A stretch of DNA of 64,000 bases from Clostridium grantii DSM 8605 (GTDB lineage Bacteria > Bacillota > Clostridia > Clostridiales > Clostridiaceae), in NCBI RefSeq assembly GCF_900129965.1, contig NZ_FQXM01000005.1:1-64000 (forward strand). Direction: 5' to 3'. Made by a program: the position numbers and the translations under genes. Positions 16,945 through 27,322 of this stretch are shown piece by piece; the first letter of the stretch is position 1, and each line of letters opens with the position of its first letter. The notes under the pieces were generated by a model. That model searched no databases. It saw nothing but the letters and a program-made list of their open reading frames with translations, and was not told the DNA's origin.

Positions 16945-17969
16945 ATGAAAGAAAATCCACATATCAAGATTGAGAAAGTGGTCATTGGTGGTGCTGGCGG
17001 TGACAATTATAGAACCAAACTGGCCTCAGAAGCGGCAGTTGGAAATCTAACTGACATATTCATGACATGGCTTGGAGTAAGGCTGGAGCCTATGGTACAG
17101 ATGGGAACAGTAATGCCTTTGGATGATATTATTAGTGAAGATGAAGCACTAAGTTGTATGGTTGACAGAAGCGTTTTGGACAATATAATCTCGAACTCCC
17201 AAAAACTTTGGATCAGTTGGTAGAAATAAGTAAAGTTTTTGCTGAAAATGGGATTAAACCGATTTCTGTTGGTAATAGTGTTGCATGGGTAACAACAATA
17301 CCATATAGTTACATCTTACTTGAGTTGGATCCGGATATCTTTGATAAAATGAATAATAATTCAGTTTCCTATGATGATCTTGTGTTTATTGAAGTAGCAA
17401 AAAAGCTGGAAATGCTTGTTGATGAGGGTGTGTTTGGAGAGAACTTCAACGGAATAGCACCTGCTGAGTCAAGAGCCGAATTCATTGAAGGCAAAGCGGC
17501 AATGTTCGTACAGGCAACATGGAATCTGCCAGCGTTGAATAAAGATATGAGCGAGAATGTTGGAGTCATACCTTTCCCAACAGTCAATGGAAACAATTCC
17601 TTTGTATTGAAAACATCACCTCCTGGTTATGCGATCAGTCAGAATACAGAACATAAGGAAGAAGTTATTCAATTCTACAAATTCATGATGAGCGAAGAAA
17701 GACTTAGAGAACTGGCAGATGATTTCTCCGTTATTCTACCATGGAACAGCATTGAGGTAAGTCAAAAATCTGATAATACATCATATAATGATGTAGTTAA
17801 AGCATTTGCAGAATATAATACGCCATTCGACTTAGTTAAGACCTATACGGTAAACAGCGCAATTGAAAAAGAAGTTGAAATAGCAATTCAGGCTATTACT
17901 GGCGGTTCAGATATTCAGACTATATTTGAAAAACTTGAAAAGTACAGAAAACAGAATTCAGAAGAATAG
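16945..17969 (+). pseudogene. Sugar ABC substrate-binding protein, truncated and frameshifted
   Basis: The signal peptide is missing. The sequence starts FMKENPHIKIEKVV in frame with the upstream permease. It continues through AAVGNLTDIFMTWLG and MPLDDIISEDEALS, then is interrupted by a frame change near 17200. The rest (17208-17969) carries SYDDLVFIEVAKKLEML, FIEGKAAMFVQATWNLPALN, FPTVNGNNSFVLKTSPPGYA and a C-terminal EKLEKYRKQNSEE. This is a CUT1 solute-binding protein of the extracellular oligosaccharide type. Lack of signal peptide and lipobox plus the internal break make it non-functional. Confidence 0.85.
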
Positions 17970-18056
17970 CTAACTATTGAACTATTATAAATCTCCATTC
18001 TGCTGCTTGATGCTGTGGGGTGGGATATATGTATTTTATTAAAAGGAGACAGTAAA

Positions 18057-20972
18057 ATGGTAACTAATATTGATAAGGATTGGAGATTTATTTTAAGTGA
18101 TGATGATCTATATAAGGAGGTTTATTTCGATCACTCTACATGGGAAAAGGTAAATCTTCCCCATGATTGGGTTGTAAAAGGGGCTTTTGATAAAAAGGGC
18201 AGTGCAAGATTGGGATTTTTAAAAGCCGGAGTCGGGTGGTATAGGAAGAATTTTTTCATTGATGAGGAATTGGACGGCAACAAAGTTTATATTGATTTTG
18301 ACGGTGTCTATATGAACAGTGAAGTTTATATAAACGGACATTTATTGGGCAACAGGCCTTATGGATATATGAGTTTCAGTTATGATATGACTGATTATAT
18401 AGTAAAAGGACTGAATGTAATTGCTGTTAGAGTCAATACAGGCGAAGGTGTAACTGGTCGCTGGTATACCGGCAGCGGTATTAATCAGCATGTACATCTT
18501 AGAATAAAGAAATCCATTCATATACCTTTGTGGGGAAGTTATGTCATTGCTGAAGTAGGAGAGGGTTCCGCTAAAGTGCAATGTAGGGTGACGCTGAAAA
18601 ATATGGACAGACAGCAGGCGGATATAAAAGTTGTATCAGGTGTTTATATGGTGGATGGTACTAAGATTGCTGACAGGGAACAAGATATATGTCTTTCAAA
18701 AGAAGAAGAAAATATCTGTCAGGACTTTGATATTGAAAATCCACTCCTATGGTCCGTGGATATGCCGAATAGATACGTTTATAAGATTGATATTATAAAA
18801 GATAATGAGATTATAGATACACATCAAACAAAATTTGGAGTCCGAAAAACTGAATTTATACCTGATAAAGGGTTCTTTTTAAATGGTGAATCTACTAAGT
18901 TCAAAGGTGTATGCCTTCATCCCGATGCCGGTGTAATAGGGACAGCAGTTTCAAAAAGAATGTTCAGGAAACGAATTATGATGTTGAAAGAAATGGGATG
19001 TAATGCAATAAGAACAGCACATAATCCTTTTCCGCCTGTGTTCTATGACCTGTGTGACGAACTGGGAATGATGGTTATTGACGAAATCTTTGACGGATGG
19101 GATAAGGTAAAAGCTGAGTTTGATTATGGGCTGTATTTTGATAATTGGCATGAAAGGGATTTGACTGATTTTATCCTTAGAGACAGAAATCATCCATGTA
19201 TTATGCTGTGGAGTATAGGTAATGAAGTAACAGATATGAAAGTGTCCCTTACGAAAAAGCTGCAGGATATGGTCCATGAACTGGATCCATCCAGACTTGT
19301 TACATGTGGTGTTCAAGGGGCAGGACAGATTTCAGAAGACAACAGAGCACTGTTGGATATTGCCGGCTATAATGATGGCGGCGGTGCTTGTTTTCTCTAT
19401 GAAAGTGACCATAAAACTCGTCCAAATCAGCTGTTTGTTGCAACAGAAGCGCCACATACCTATCAGACAAGGGGACACTACAGAACTCAAACTTGGTGGA
19501 GAGATAAGAATCAGCCAAGAATTGAGATTGAAAACCTGACAGAGGAAGAGCTATTTTTTGACGGACATATGAGTTTTCACTCATCCTATGATAATGCAGG
19601 GGTTAGAACCAGTGTCCGTGATTCATGGCAGCTGTCTGAAAGTCATGATTATCTATGTGGAGAATTCAGATGGACAGGGTTTGACTACTATGGTGAGTCC
19701 TTTGATTGGCCCTCTCATTATGTTGGATTTGGTGTGATTGATGTTGCCAATTTCAAGAAAGACCATTACTATCTTTATCAAAGCATGTGGACAACAGAGC
19801 CAATGGTACATATGCTTCCCCATTGGACCCATGAGAATCTGGAAAAGGGAACGGTTATACCTGTTTGGGTTTATACCAACTGTCATGAAGTTGAAGCATT
19901 TATCAATGGAAGGAGTTTAGGGCGTAAGATAAAAGGAAATCTAAAAAATTTATGCTATAATATTCCCTATGAAGAGGGCAGGGTGGAAGTCATTGCTTAC
20001 ATTGATGGGATTGAAAAAGCCAGAAAAGCGTTTTGTACAGCAGGTCGTGCAAGTCGTATCCGGATAAGTTCAGATATAGAAGATATTTATTTTAACCCAG
20101 GTGACATTGCACAGGTAAGCGTTGAAATTGTGGATGAAAAGGGAGAAATGGTTCCCTACGCTGACAATGCAGTAACTTTTATAGGAACTCAGGGAACTAA
20201 AATAATAGGTACTGAAAATGGTGATGCAGTGGATCATACACCCCTTACATCCACAGTAAGAAAAGCGTTTAACGGATTGTGTATGGCCCTTGTAAGAACT
20301 GATGGAAGTGATGAAAAACCAAAAATTTATGCAGCGGGCATTTTAGGTAAAACGTTGTTTAAGTGTTCTTCAAAGGTAAGTATAGATGTTAGATGTATTT
20401 CGTTAGATGGAAATGATTTAAGTACAGTGGAGCCTGTAGAAATATTCTATACGGTGGATGGCACACAACCTACTGAAAAATCCAGAAGATATACTAAATC
20501 CTTTGAAATAAATGAGTCTACAGTAGTAAAAGCAGCTGTCTATTCAGCATACAAGTTTTTAGGAACCATAGAAGGACTGTTTATTAAAGGTGAAAAAGAG
20601 AAAGTAATGGATTTGACCCATGGAAACAAAGATCTTAACTTGGAGTATCCAATTGGTCCTTTTGCCAAACAGTTGGCAGGAAAATGGAATGATGGAGAAT
20701 TTGTTTTTGAGTTTAGAGAAAACGGAGAGTTTGTAAGAATTCTTGAAGTAGGAGAGCAACCTCTTGGGATGTGGTGGTATGATTATCCCCTTGATCATTT
20801 TGAGGCTCAGGACTATGCAGGAACAGGTGAAATCTGGCTAAAATCCGGTGAAAAGTGTACCATTGCCTTGAAAACCCAGGAAGGTAAAGGATTGACCGTT
20901 GACAATAGTGAAGGTGGCATAGGTACTTCCTTTGGACATAAAAAGATAATTGAATTAAACAAGGAACAGTAA
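18057..20972 (+). CDS. GH2 family glycoside hydrolase (beta-galactosidase-like)
   Basis: 971 residues. AAGGAG at 18042-18047 points to ATG 18057 rather than the in-frame 18015. The GH2 sugar-binding domain starts with DKDWRF and NLPHDWVVKGAF, followed by the immunoglobulin-like domain and TIM barrel. The acid/base motif LWSIGNEVTDM is near residue 390, and GEFRWTGFDYYGE closes the barrel near 550. Downstream are Ig-like domains and a chitobiase C-terminal-type module (EIFYTVDGTQPTEKSRRYTK). There is no signal peptide. GH2 enzymes cleave beta-galactosides, beta-glucuronides or related links; specificity is not readable. The gene is intact although both neighbours are broken, and its base usage is less AT-rich than the window average. 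Confidence 0.9.
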   Translation: MVTNIDKDWRFILSDDDLYKEVYFDHSTWEKVNLPHDWVVKGAFDKKGSARLGFLKAGVGWYRKNFFIDEELDGNKVYIDFDGVYMNSEVYINGHLLGNRPYGYMSFSYDMTDYIVKGLNVIAVRVNTGEGVTGRWYTGSGINQHVHLRIKKSIHIPLWGSYVIAEVGEGSAKVQCRVTLKNMDRQQADIKVVSGVYMVDGTKIADREQDICLSKEEENICQDFDIENPLLWSVDMPNRYVYKIDIIKDNEIIDTHQTKFGVRKTEFIPDKGFFLNGESTKFKGVCLHPDAGVIGTAVSKRMFRKRIMMLKEMGCNAIRTAHNPFPPVFYDLCDELGMMVIDEIFDGWDKVKAEFDYGLYFDNWHERDLTDFILRDRNHPCIMLWSIGNEVTDMKVSLTKKLQDMVHELDPSRLVTCGVQGAGQISEDNRALLDIAGYNDGGGACFLYESDHKTRPNQLFVATEAPHTYQTRGHYRTQTWWRDKNQPRIEIENLTEEELFFDGHMSFHSSYDNAGVRTSVRDSWQLSESHDYLCGEFRWTGFDYYGESFDWPSHYVGFGVIDVANFKKDHYYLYQSMWTTEPMVHMLPHWTHENLEKGTVIPVWVYTNCHEVEAFINGRSLGRKIKGNLKNLCYNIPYEEGRVEVIAYIDGIEKARKAFCTAGRASRIRISSDIEDIYFNPGDIAQVSVEIVDEKGEMVPYADNAVTFIGTQGTKIIGTENGDAVDHTPLTSTVRKAFNGLCMALVRTDGSDEKPKIYAAGILGKTLFKCSSKVSIDVRCISLDGNDLSTVEPVEIFYTVDGTQPTEKSRRYTKSFEINESTVVKAAVYSAYKFLGTIEGLFIKGEKEKVMDLTHGNKDLNLEYPIGPFAKQLAGKWNDGEFVFEFRENGEFVRILEVGEQPLGMWWYDYPLDHFEAQDYAGTGEIWLKSGEKCTIALKTQEGKGLTVDNSEGGIGTSFGHKKIIELNKEQ

Positions 20973-21000
20973 TAATAATGACATGGAGGATAATAGGTAT

Positions 21001-22432
21001 GTTTAAGAAGCTTAAGATAAGGCAGCGAATGATATTATACAATTCGATTATTATCCTCCTTTGTGTTTATGTAATAAGTTCTTTTTCCTATTACCAAGCT
21101 TCAAAAGTCATATTAAACAAAACTAGTGAGAATTCAAATCGCATCCTGGAGCAATCAAGTGAAAACATTGATAAAATATTAAAGGATGTTGAAATGGGTG
21201 TCAATACTTTTCTTTCTAATCAGGAAGTCTATAATATTGTGGAAATGGGTAAGACTTCTTTCATAGTTCAAGACAGAGACATAGTGAATATTTATGACAT
21301 ACTGACGAATATCACGTTGATAAGACCGGAAATAGAGTGGATTTATGTTTTTGATTACAGAGGTAAGATATATGGTAATCATGGCTATATGGATCAGTGG
21401 TCTTATGAAGAGAACTTAAGTCAGAAGCTGAATCAGGCAAGGGAAAACTGGTATGGCTGGAACCTCAAAAGGATAATGCTCTAATAACTGTGGTAAGGCT
21501 TGTTAAGAATACACAGCTGAAAGATATTGGCTTCGTTGTTATCAATATTAGAAAAAATGCAATAGAACAATTGTTTAAATGGCAGGAAGAATCTTTCAAG
21601 AGCTGTTCAATGATAGTTAATGAAGGGGGAACAGTCATTGTATCTTCTGGTGATCATTACATTGAGAGTCTCAGAAAAGAAGAACTGATTAATTGGAACT
21701 TTGGAATAGAAGACGGCTATGCTGAATTTGTGGATGAATCTGGGGAATATCGAGTTTATGCATATGAAACCAAGTACAATAACTGGAAATATGTAAGCTT
21801 CATTCGTAAAGATGATTTGCTAAATGATGCAAAAACCATTAGAAAAGGTGTATTCGTTTGGGGTATAATCTTTACCTGTATATTCTTATGTATTTTATTT
21901 CTTATTTCCAATGGAATTACAAAGCCGATAAAACTGATTACACACAAAATGAAAGAGTTCGAGGTGAAAGGGGAAGTGCCTGAGAATAAATTTACTAACA
22001 AGGATGAGATTTCCTATTTATACGAAACCTTTGTTGAAATGACGCATGGGATTAACGAACTGGTTGAACAGAATTATGAGCAAAGTGTTTTGCAGGAGAA
22101 ACAGCAGATAAAAATCTTGCAGGCCCAAATCAATCCGCATTTTCTGTATAATACATTGGATATTATCAATTGGAAGGCTAGGGAAAAAAATGTTCCCGAA
22201 ATCGGAGGAATGATCAAGGCCTTATCAAACAATCTTGGGTATTCATTTGTAGGGAATGAGATGGAAGTGACAGTAGAAGAGGAAATCAATCATATTGAAG
22301 ATTACTTGTATCAGGCATGGTTTTAAGGAAGTTGAAAAGGATATGCATATAGAGGTTAGGCATTATAAGAAAGACAGAAATGTGTATATTGAGATTAAAG
22401 ACAATGGAAACGGGATACCTAAGGAGAAATAA
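21001..22432 (+). pseudogene. YesM-type sensor histidine kinase, frameshifted and deleted
   Basis: Starts MFKKLKIRQRMILYNSIII with a first membrane segment. The sensor region breaks at about 21455, where one missing base after GGCTGG shifts the frame; the other frame resumes with NALITVVRLVKNTQ. Next come the second membrane segment (about 21850-21915), a HAMP region and the phospho-acceptor motif INPHFLYNTLDIINW. At about 22326 the frame breaks again and only part of the ATPase domain remains (KDNGNGIPKEK, stop 22430-22432). YesM/YesN systems control carbohydrate genes, so this likely controlled the adjacent transporter and GH2 gene. It is now dead. Confidence 0.85.
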
Positions 22433-22440
22433 GGCAATAG

Positions 22441-22954
22441 AACTGCTCGTGGTACTGGCCGTATTATCTAAAAGATAAAAATTTTGACATGGAAGAATTG
22501 ATACCTTTACATTTGATGTATGAGAAAATCAATAAATTCTCAGATCGGCACAGTATATATATTCTGTTAAGCAATCTTATTTTTCAGGCTTCAGAGAAAA
22601 GACAGGAAGATTTAGATGGGATGAATACAAGTGTCATTGAATGTATTAAGGAATATATAAATGAAAACTACGATAAGAATATTAGCTTGAATGATTTGGT
22701 GGATATAGTTTTCTTAAGCAAGAAGTATTTGAGCACATTAGTGAAGAAAGAGACTGGTCAAACAATTACTGACTTGATAACCTTTGAAGAGAATTCAGGT
22801 TGCTAAAGAACTGATGAAAGACCTTAAACTAAAAACATATGAAGTTGCAGGGCGGGTAGGGATTAATGATGCAAGATATTTCAGTCAGCTGTTTAGAAAA
22901 CATACAGGTGTTACACCTAGTAAATTCAGAAGTTCGATGAAGGAAGGATTATAG
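22441..22954 (+). pseudogene. YesN-type response regulator, C-terminal AraC domain, frameshifted
   Basis: The frame gives YWPYYLKDKNFDMEELIPLH and continues to the first helix-turn-helix (NISLNDLVDIVFLSKKYLST, LVKKETGQTITD). It then shifts near 22795, after which the second half follows (KELMKDLKLKTYEVAGRVGI, ARYFSQLFRKHTGVTPSKFR). The receiver domain is missing. This is the remains of the partner of the preceding kinase, joined to it by a deletion. The next gene's ribosome site lies inside its end. Confidence 0.8.
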
Positions 22955-22955
22955 A

Positions 22956-24434
22956 ATGAAAAATAAGTTGAATATAGTATTTATTTTGACCGATGATCAA
23001 GGAGCATGGGCTATTGGCTGTGCAGGAAAATCGGAAGTTAAAACACCGAATATCGATAGGTTGGCAAAAACCGGATTATTGTTTGAAAATTTTTTCTGCA
23101 CATCACCGGTGTGTTCTCCTGCTAGGGCTTCAATATTAACAGGAAAGCTCCCATCACAGCATGGAGTTCACGATTGGATTCGGTGCGGTAATATTGAAGT
23201 AAGTGATTTACCGGATTCCATGAAAGCTTTTTTGCCATATGAAAATGAAAGTACAGCTATTGGCTACCTTGATAATTATGAGTGCTATACAGATGTACTT
23301 AACAGAAACGGATATCGATGTGGATTCTGTGGAAAATGGCACTTGGGAGACAGCAGAACACCACAGAAGGGATTTGCAGACTGGTTTACAATTGGCAGGG
23401 GTGGATGTTCCTATTATGAAGCGGACATTATTGAAGAAGATAAAATAGAGTTATGCGATGAATATATTACGACAAAAATTGCAGACAAAGCGGTGGATTT
23501 TATTGAAAATAGAAAAGGAGAAGAGAATCCTTTTTATTTGAGTGTACATTTTACAGCTCCACATGCACCTTGGGGAAGAGAAGAACATCCAAAGGAATAC
23601 TTTGACCTGTACGATGACTGCGAGTTTCTGTGCACCCCGGATTTGCAGGTGCATCCATGGCAGGTAAACACCTGTGAGAGTGGTGTCGGCGAGAGGAGAA
23701 AAGAACTACTAAAAGGTTATTATGCAGCTATTACAGCAATGGACCATGAAGTGGGAAGAATAATCGACAAAATTGAACAGTGTGGTCTGAGGGAAGATAC
23801 GCTGGTTATTTTTACATCAGACAATGGCATGAATATGGGGCATCATGGTATATGGGGAAAAGGAAACGGAACATTCCCCCAGAATATGTATGATACCTGT
23901 GTTAAGGTTCCTTTTATTGCATCATTGCCCGGAAAAATTGATGAAAACAGGATTTATGAAGGTTTAACCAGTCATTATGATATTTTCCCTACATTAATTG
24001 ATTATCTGCAGCTGCCTTACAATATTTCTGCGGATTTTCCCGGAAAGAGTTTCGCTGGGGTTCTTGGTAGTGATTATTCGGAATTTAGAGAAAATGTTGT
24101 TATCTATGATGAATATGGTCCAGTAAGAATGATTAGGACAAAGGAATACAAATATGTTCATCGCTATCCTGATGGGCCACATGAATTTTATGATTTGATC
24201 AATGATCCAGACGAAAGCATGGATTTGATTGATGATAAGAACTTTGAAGAGCTAATTGACAGTTGCAGGAAAAAACTTACAGAATGGTTCATACAGTATG
24301 TGAATCCAGATTTAGATGGGACAAAAGAAGCTGTTATGGGAAGAGGGCAGCTAAACCTTGCCGGAGGGTTCGCAAAAGGGCATAATAGTTTTGCAACAGA
24401 TTTGAAATACAGCGGTAGGAAGGGTAGAGTATGA
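22956..24434 (+). CDS. Type I sulfatase (formylglycine-dependent)
   Basis: 492 residues. The signature CSPAR with Cys near residue 53 is the classic Cys-type sulfatase active site. Metal ligands are in LTDDQGAW and TSDNGMNMGHHG, and CGKWHLGD is the conserved Lys/His motif near residue 127. The C-terminal region has RTKEYKYVHRYPDGPHEFYD, typical of the family. No signal peptide is visible. The gene follows the broken regulator by one base. It belongs to a different subgroup from the sulfatase at 562, so it probably removes sulfate from a different position or sugar. Substrate is not determinable here. Confidence 0.95.
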   Translation: MKNKLNIVFILTDDQGAWAIGCAGKSEVKTPNIDRLAKTGLLFENFFCTSPVCSPARASILTGKLPSQHGVHDWIRCGNIEVSDLPDSMKAFLPYENESTAIGYLDNYECYTDVLNRNGYRCGFCGKWHLGDSRTPQKGFADWFTIGRGGCSYYEADIIEEDKIELCDEYITTKIADKAVDFIENRKGEENPFYLSVHFTAPHAPWGREEHPKEYFDLYDDCEFLCTPDLQVHPWQVNTCESGVGERRKELLKGYYAAITAMDHEVGRIIDKIEQCGLREDTLVIFTSDNGMNMGHHGIWGKGNGTFPQNMYDTCVKVPFIASLPGKIDENRIYEGLTSHYDIFPTLIDYLQLPYNISADFPGKSFAGVLGSDYSEFRENVVIYDEYGPVRMIRTKEYKYVHRYPDGPHEFYDLINDPDESMDLIDDKNFEELIDSCRKKLTEWFIQYVNPDLDGTKEAVMGRGQLNLAGGFAKGHNSFATDLKYSGRKGRV

Positions 24435-24482
24435 TTTAAGGTCATTAAGAGTCAAAGTTTTGATACCTATCTTTTTCATGGG

Positions 24483-24528
24483 AGAGTAGATAGATTTGTG
24501 TAAACACAAATTTATCTACTCTTCTTTT
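24483..24528 (+). terminator. Intrinsic terminator after the sulfatase
   Basis: A 19-bp stem with one G-U pair (24483-24501 with 24504-24522) and a tiny loop is followed by TCTTTTGT. It is strong and ends the 18-24 kb transcription unit. Confidence 0.8.
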
Positions 24529-24617
24529 GTATGATTAGTTGGTAAATTTAGAATAATACACTTTAAAGAATCTATGAGGATTATTTATCACAAAGAAAAT
24601 TGATACCAACTTTAATT

Positions 24618-24645
24618 AGTAAGCACTGGAACAAAAACCGTCATG
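24618..24645 (+). repeat. 28-bp repeat, copy 2 (insertion-sequence end-like)
   Basis: Matches 10898-10925 at 25 of 28 positions (core GGAACAAAAACCGTCATG). It lies next to the IS3-type fragment. Confidence 0.5.
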
Positions 24646-24668
24646 CAAGGTAACTGTAATGGATAAAC

Positions 24669-24755
24669 TATATCTGCTGTTGATTTACCATTTTGTTTAA
24701 GAGCTACTATTTGTTTTTTAAACTCTTCTGTATAATTCTTTGTTTTTCCTGTCAT
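24669..24755 (-). pseudogene. IS3-family transposase OrfA, N-terminal fragment
   Basis: The minus strand from ATG 24755 reads MTGKTKNYTEEFKKQIVALK, then QNGKSTADI, after which similarity is lost. This is the start of the helix-turn-helix OrfA protein of IS3-type elements. The rest of the element is missing. It marks the left boundary of the rhamnose module. Confidence 0.7.
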
Positions 24756-24898
24756 GATATTTTTATACAGTCCTTTTTATCTATTATATCATAACACAGG
24801 GGGAATGTTTACTGTACAATTTATTATAACCTATACAGTTTTTTAGATACATTGTGCCGATATTTGTATAAAAATAATAGCTATAAGTGATATAATGT

Positions 24899-24933
24899 TT
24901 ATGTACATAAAATGATTTGTGTACAAAATAAAC
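24899..24933 (-). promoter_or_regulatory. AraC-type tandem half-sites upstream of araC (inverted orientation)
   Basis: On the minus strand GTTTATTTTGTACA starts at 24933 and a second similar half-site starts about 20 bp further on. The block aligns with the sites at 15363 and 30564. It lies just before the AraC gene start at 24948, in a position suited to autoregulation. Confidence 0.5.
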
Positions 24934-24947
24934 TGAGGTGATGTATT

Positions 24948-25826
24948 TTGAAAGATATTAATTCGCAGAATAAAACTAAAACTATTAATTTAATTGATAT
25001 TAATCCTTATGTAAGAAGAGCTTCAAAGCATTTAATTCAGGCAGGTTATGATTCAGCAGTTCGTCTAATACCTCATTATCAAATTCAATATATATGTAGT
25101 GGTATAGGAATTTTCATCATAAATGGGAAGCAATTTGAATGCAAAAAAGGAGATCTGTTGTTTTGGGGACCTGGAGATGAACATACCATAAAATCAGATA
25201 TAGATAAACCAATGACTGTTTTTGGAGTTCAGTTTGATTTTACTCAGAATAATAACAAAAATGATTATGTATGTAGACCTTATACTAAAGAAACATTTTG
25301 CACTGAACTTATTGAAGAATATATAAAATTTGAGGACCATAAATGTTTTCCTCATTATATTGATACCAAAGATATGTATATTGGGGAATCATATTTAACA
25401 GATATAGTTAATGAATTTCAACATAAAGGATTGTACTTTAGAGAAAGAATAAGTGGATTATTTAAAGCTTTTTTAATACTATCAATGCAAAATAATTACA
25501 ACGTTGAAAATAATCATAGTAAAGAAATAATTAATAAAATTATTAATTATTTACAGGAGAATTATAAAAAGGATATTTCAAATAAAACAGTAGGTGAACT
25601 TTTTAAATTCCATCCAAACTATTTAAATAGATTAATGGTGAGATATACAGAAATGTCTATTCAACAATATCTTATAAATATAAGAATAAATAGAAGTATG
25701 GATTTGTTACAGAATTCAAATAAAACCATAAGTGAGATAGCTTATATAAGTGGATTCAAAAGTGCTCACTATTTCTCAAGATTGTTTAAAAAGAAGGTAG
25801 GATTGAATCCTTCAGATTTTAGATAA
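24948..25826 (+). CDS. AraC-family transcriptional regulator (cupin sensor)
   Basis: 292 residues. GAGGTGAT at 24935-24942 selects a TTG start at 24948. The N-terminal cupin domain (IPHYQIQYICSGIGIFIING, KGDLLFWGPGDEHTI) senses a sugar, and the C-terminal double helix-turn-helix ends SGFKSAHYFSRLFKKKVGLN PSDFR. It opens the rhamnose module and is followed by rhaA. It has class-typical sites in its own promoter region and is the best candidate to bind the shared 21-bp half-sites upstream of the sulfatase, GH106-like and GH88 genes. The inducer is probably rhamnose or a rhamnoside, by inference. Confidence 0.93.
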   Translation: MKDINSQNKTKTINLIDINPYVRRASKHLIQAGYDSAVRLIPHYQIQYICSGIGIFIINGKQFECKKGDLLFWGPGDEHTIKSDIDKPMTVFGVQFDFTQNNNKNDYVCRPYTKETFCTELIEEYIKFEDHKCFPHYIDTKDMYIGESYLTDIVNEFQHKGLYFRERISGLFKAFLILSMQNNYNVENNHSKEIINKIINYLQENYKKDISNKTVGELFKFHPNYLNRLMVRYTEMSIQQYLINIRINRSMDLLQNSNKTISEIAYISGFKSAHYFSRLFKKKVGLNPSDFR

Positions 25827-26001
25827 AAGGATTTACTTTGTTAAATGTCATGAGCATAATATATAGGATATATTAAATTAGAAAAAGTCTATTTCCATTT
25901 ACTAAGTCTTAATAAGACAAATGAAAACCTTTTAAAGACAAAGAATTAACTACTAGTAGGTGTTAAAATTAAGTCAAGAAAACATACTAGGAGGATGAAA
26001 T

Positions 26002-27273
26002 ATGGAAATGAAAAATAGGGAAGCTATAATTGAAACTTATAAATTAGCAAAGGCAAAATATGAAAAATGGGGTATTGATACTGACAAGGTTTTAGAAGAT
26101 ATTGAAAAGGTTGCAATATCTATTCACTGTTGGCAAGGGGATGATGTAAGAGGATTTGAAAATCCAGAAGGATCACTTACTGGAGGAATCCAAGCCACAG
26201 GTAGTTACCCTGGTGCAGCAAGAAACCCAGAAGAATTAAGAGCTGATATAGATAAAGTGTTAACTATGATACCAGGAAAACATCGTTTAAATTTACATGC
26301 CATTTATGCTGAAACAAATGGACAAAAAGTAGAAAGAAATGAATTGAAACCTGAACACTTTAAAAATTGGGTAGAATGGGCAAAAGAAAGAGGCCTTGGT
26401 CTTGATTTTAATCCTTCATGTTTTTCACATGAATTAAGTGCAGATGGTTTAACTTTAAGTCATCCTGATAAAAAAGTTAGAGATTTCTGGATTGAGCATT
26501 GTAAAGCATCAAGAAAGATTAGTGAATATTTTGGTAAAGAGCTTGGAACAGCTTCTGTTACTAATGTATGGATTCCAGATGGATATAAAGATATTCCAGT
26601 AGATAGACTTGCTCCAAGAAAAAGATTGCAAGAATCTTTAGATGAGATTTTTAAAGAAGAAATAAATCCTGCTTATCACCTTGATGCAGTTGAGTGTAAA
26701 TTATTTGGTATTGGTTCTGAAAGTTATGTAGTTGGTTCTCATGAATTCTATATGGGGTATGCACTAAAAAATAATAAGTTACTTACACTTGATGCAGGTC
26801 ACTTCCACCCAACAGAAGTAATTTCAGATAAAATATCTTCTGTATTAAATTTTTCAGATGAACTACTTCTTCATGTATCTAGACCAGTAAGATGGGATAG
26901 TGATCACGTTGTATTGCTTACTGATGAATTAAGAAATATTGCCGAGGAAATTGTTAGAGGAAACTTTATTGATAGAGTTCATATAGGTTTAGATTTCTTT
27001 GATGCAAGCATCAATAGAATAGCAGCTTGGGCTATAGGTACAAGAAATATGATTAAAGCTATGTTAATTGCTATGCTTGAGCCAAGTGATTATTTAAAAG
27101 ACGTGGAAGCTAATGGAGATTATACAACAAGATTAGCTTTACTTGAAGAATTTAAAACATATCCATCAGGTGCTATATGGGACTACTATTGTTTAACTAA
27201 AGAAGTAGCAGTAGGAGAAGAATGGTTAGAAGAAGTACAAAATTATGAAAAAGAAGTTTTATCAAAAAGATAG
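26002..27273 (+). CDS. rhaA: L-rhamnose isomerase
   Basis: 423 residues, full family length. It converts L-rhamnose to L-rhamnulose with Mn2+. Recognisable conserved segments are SIHCWQGDDVRGFE, TGSYPGAARNPEEL, LHAIYAE, DFNPSCFSHELSADGLTLSH, VTNVWIPDGYKD, GSHEFYMGYAL and LTLDAGHFHPTEVISDK, which hold the metal-binding Glu/Asp/His residues. AGGAGGATG precedes ATG 26002. It forms a two-gene unit with the ASRT-family gene downstream, ended by a terminator at 27710. A different isomerase-family gene lies at 43586, so the organism carries two candidate isomerases. A 60-bp relic of another rhaA copy is at 15250. Confidence 0.97.
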   Translation: MEMKNREAIIETYKLAKAKYEKWGIDTDKVLEDIEKVAISIHCWQGDDVRGFENPEGSLTGGIQATGSYPGAARNPEELRADIDKVLTMIPGKHRLNLHAIYAETNGQKVERNELKPEHFKNWVEWAKERGLGLDFNPSCFSHELSADGLTLSHPDKKVRDFWIEHCKASRKISEYFGKELGTASVTNVWIPDGYKDIPVDRLAPRKRLQESLDEIFKEEINPAYHLDAVECKLFGIGSESYVVGSHEFYMGYALKNNKLLTLDAGHFHPTEVISDKISSVLNFSDELLLHVSRPVRWDSDHVVLLTDELRNIAEEIVRGNFIDRVHIGLDFFDASINRIAAWAIGTRNMIKAMLIAMLEPSDYLKDVEANGDYTTRLALLEEFKTYPSGAIWDYYCLTKEVAVGEEWLEEVQNYEKEVLSKR

Positions 27274-27322
27274 TTTAGATAAAACATAGTAATATTAGAT
27301 CTGTATAAAAGGAGGAACTTCT

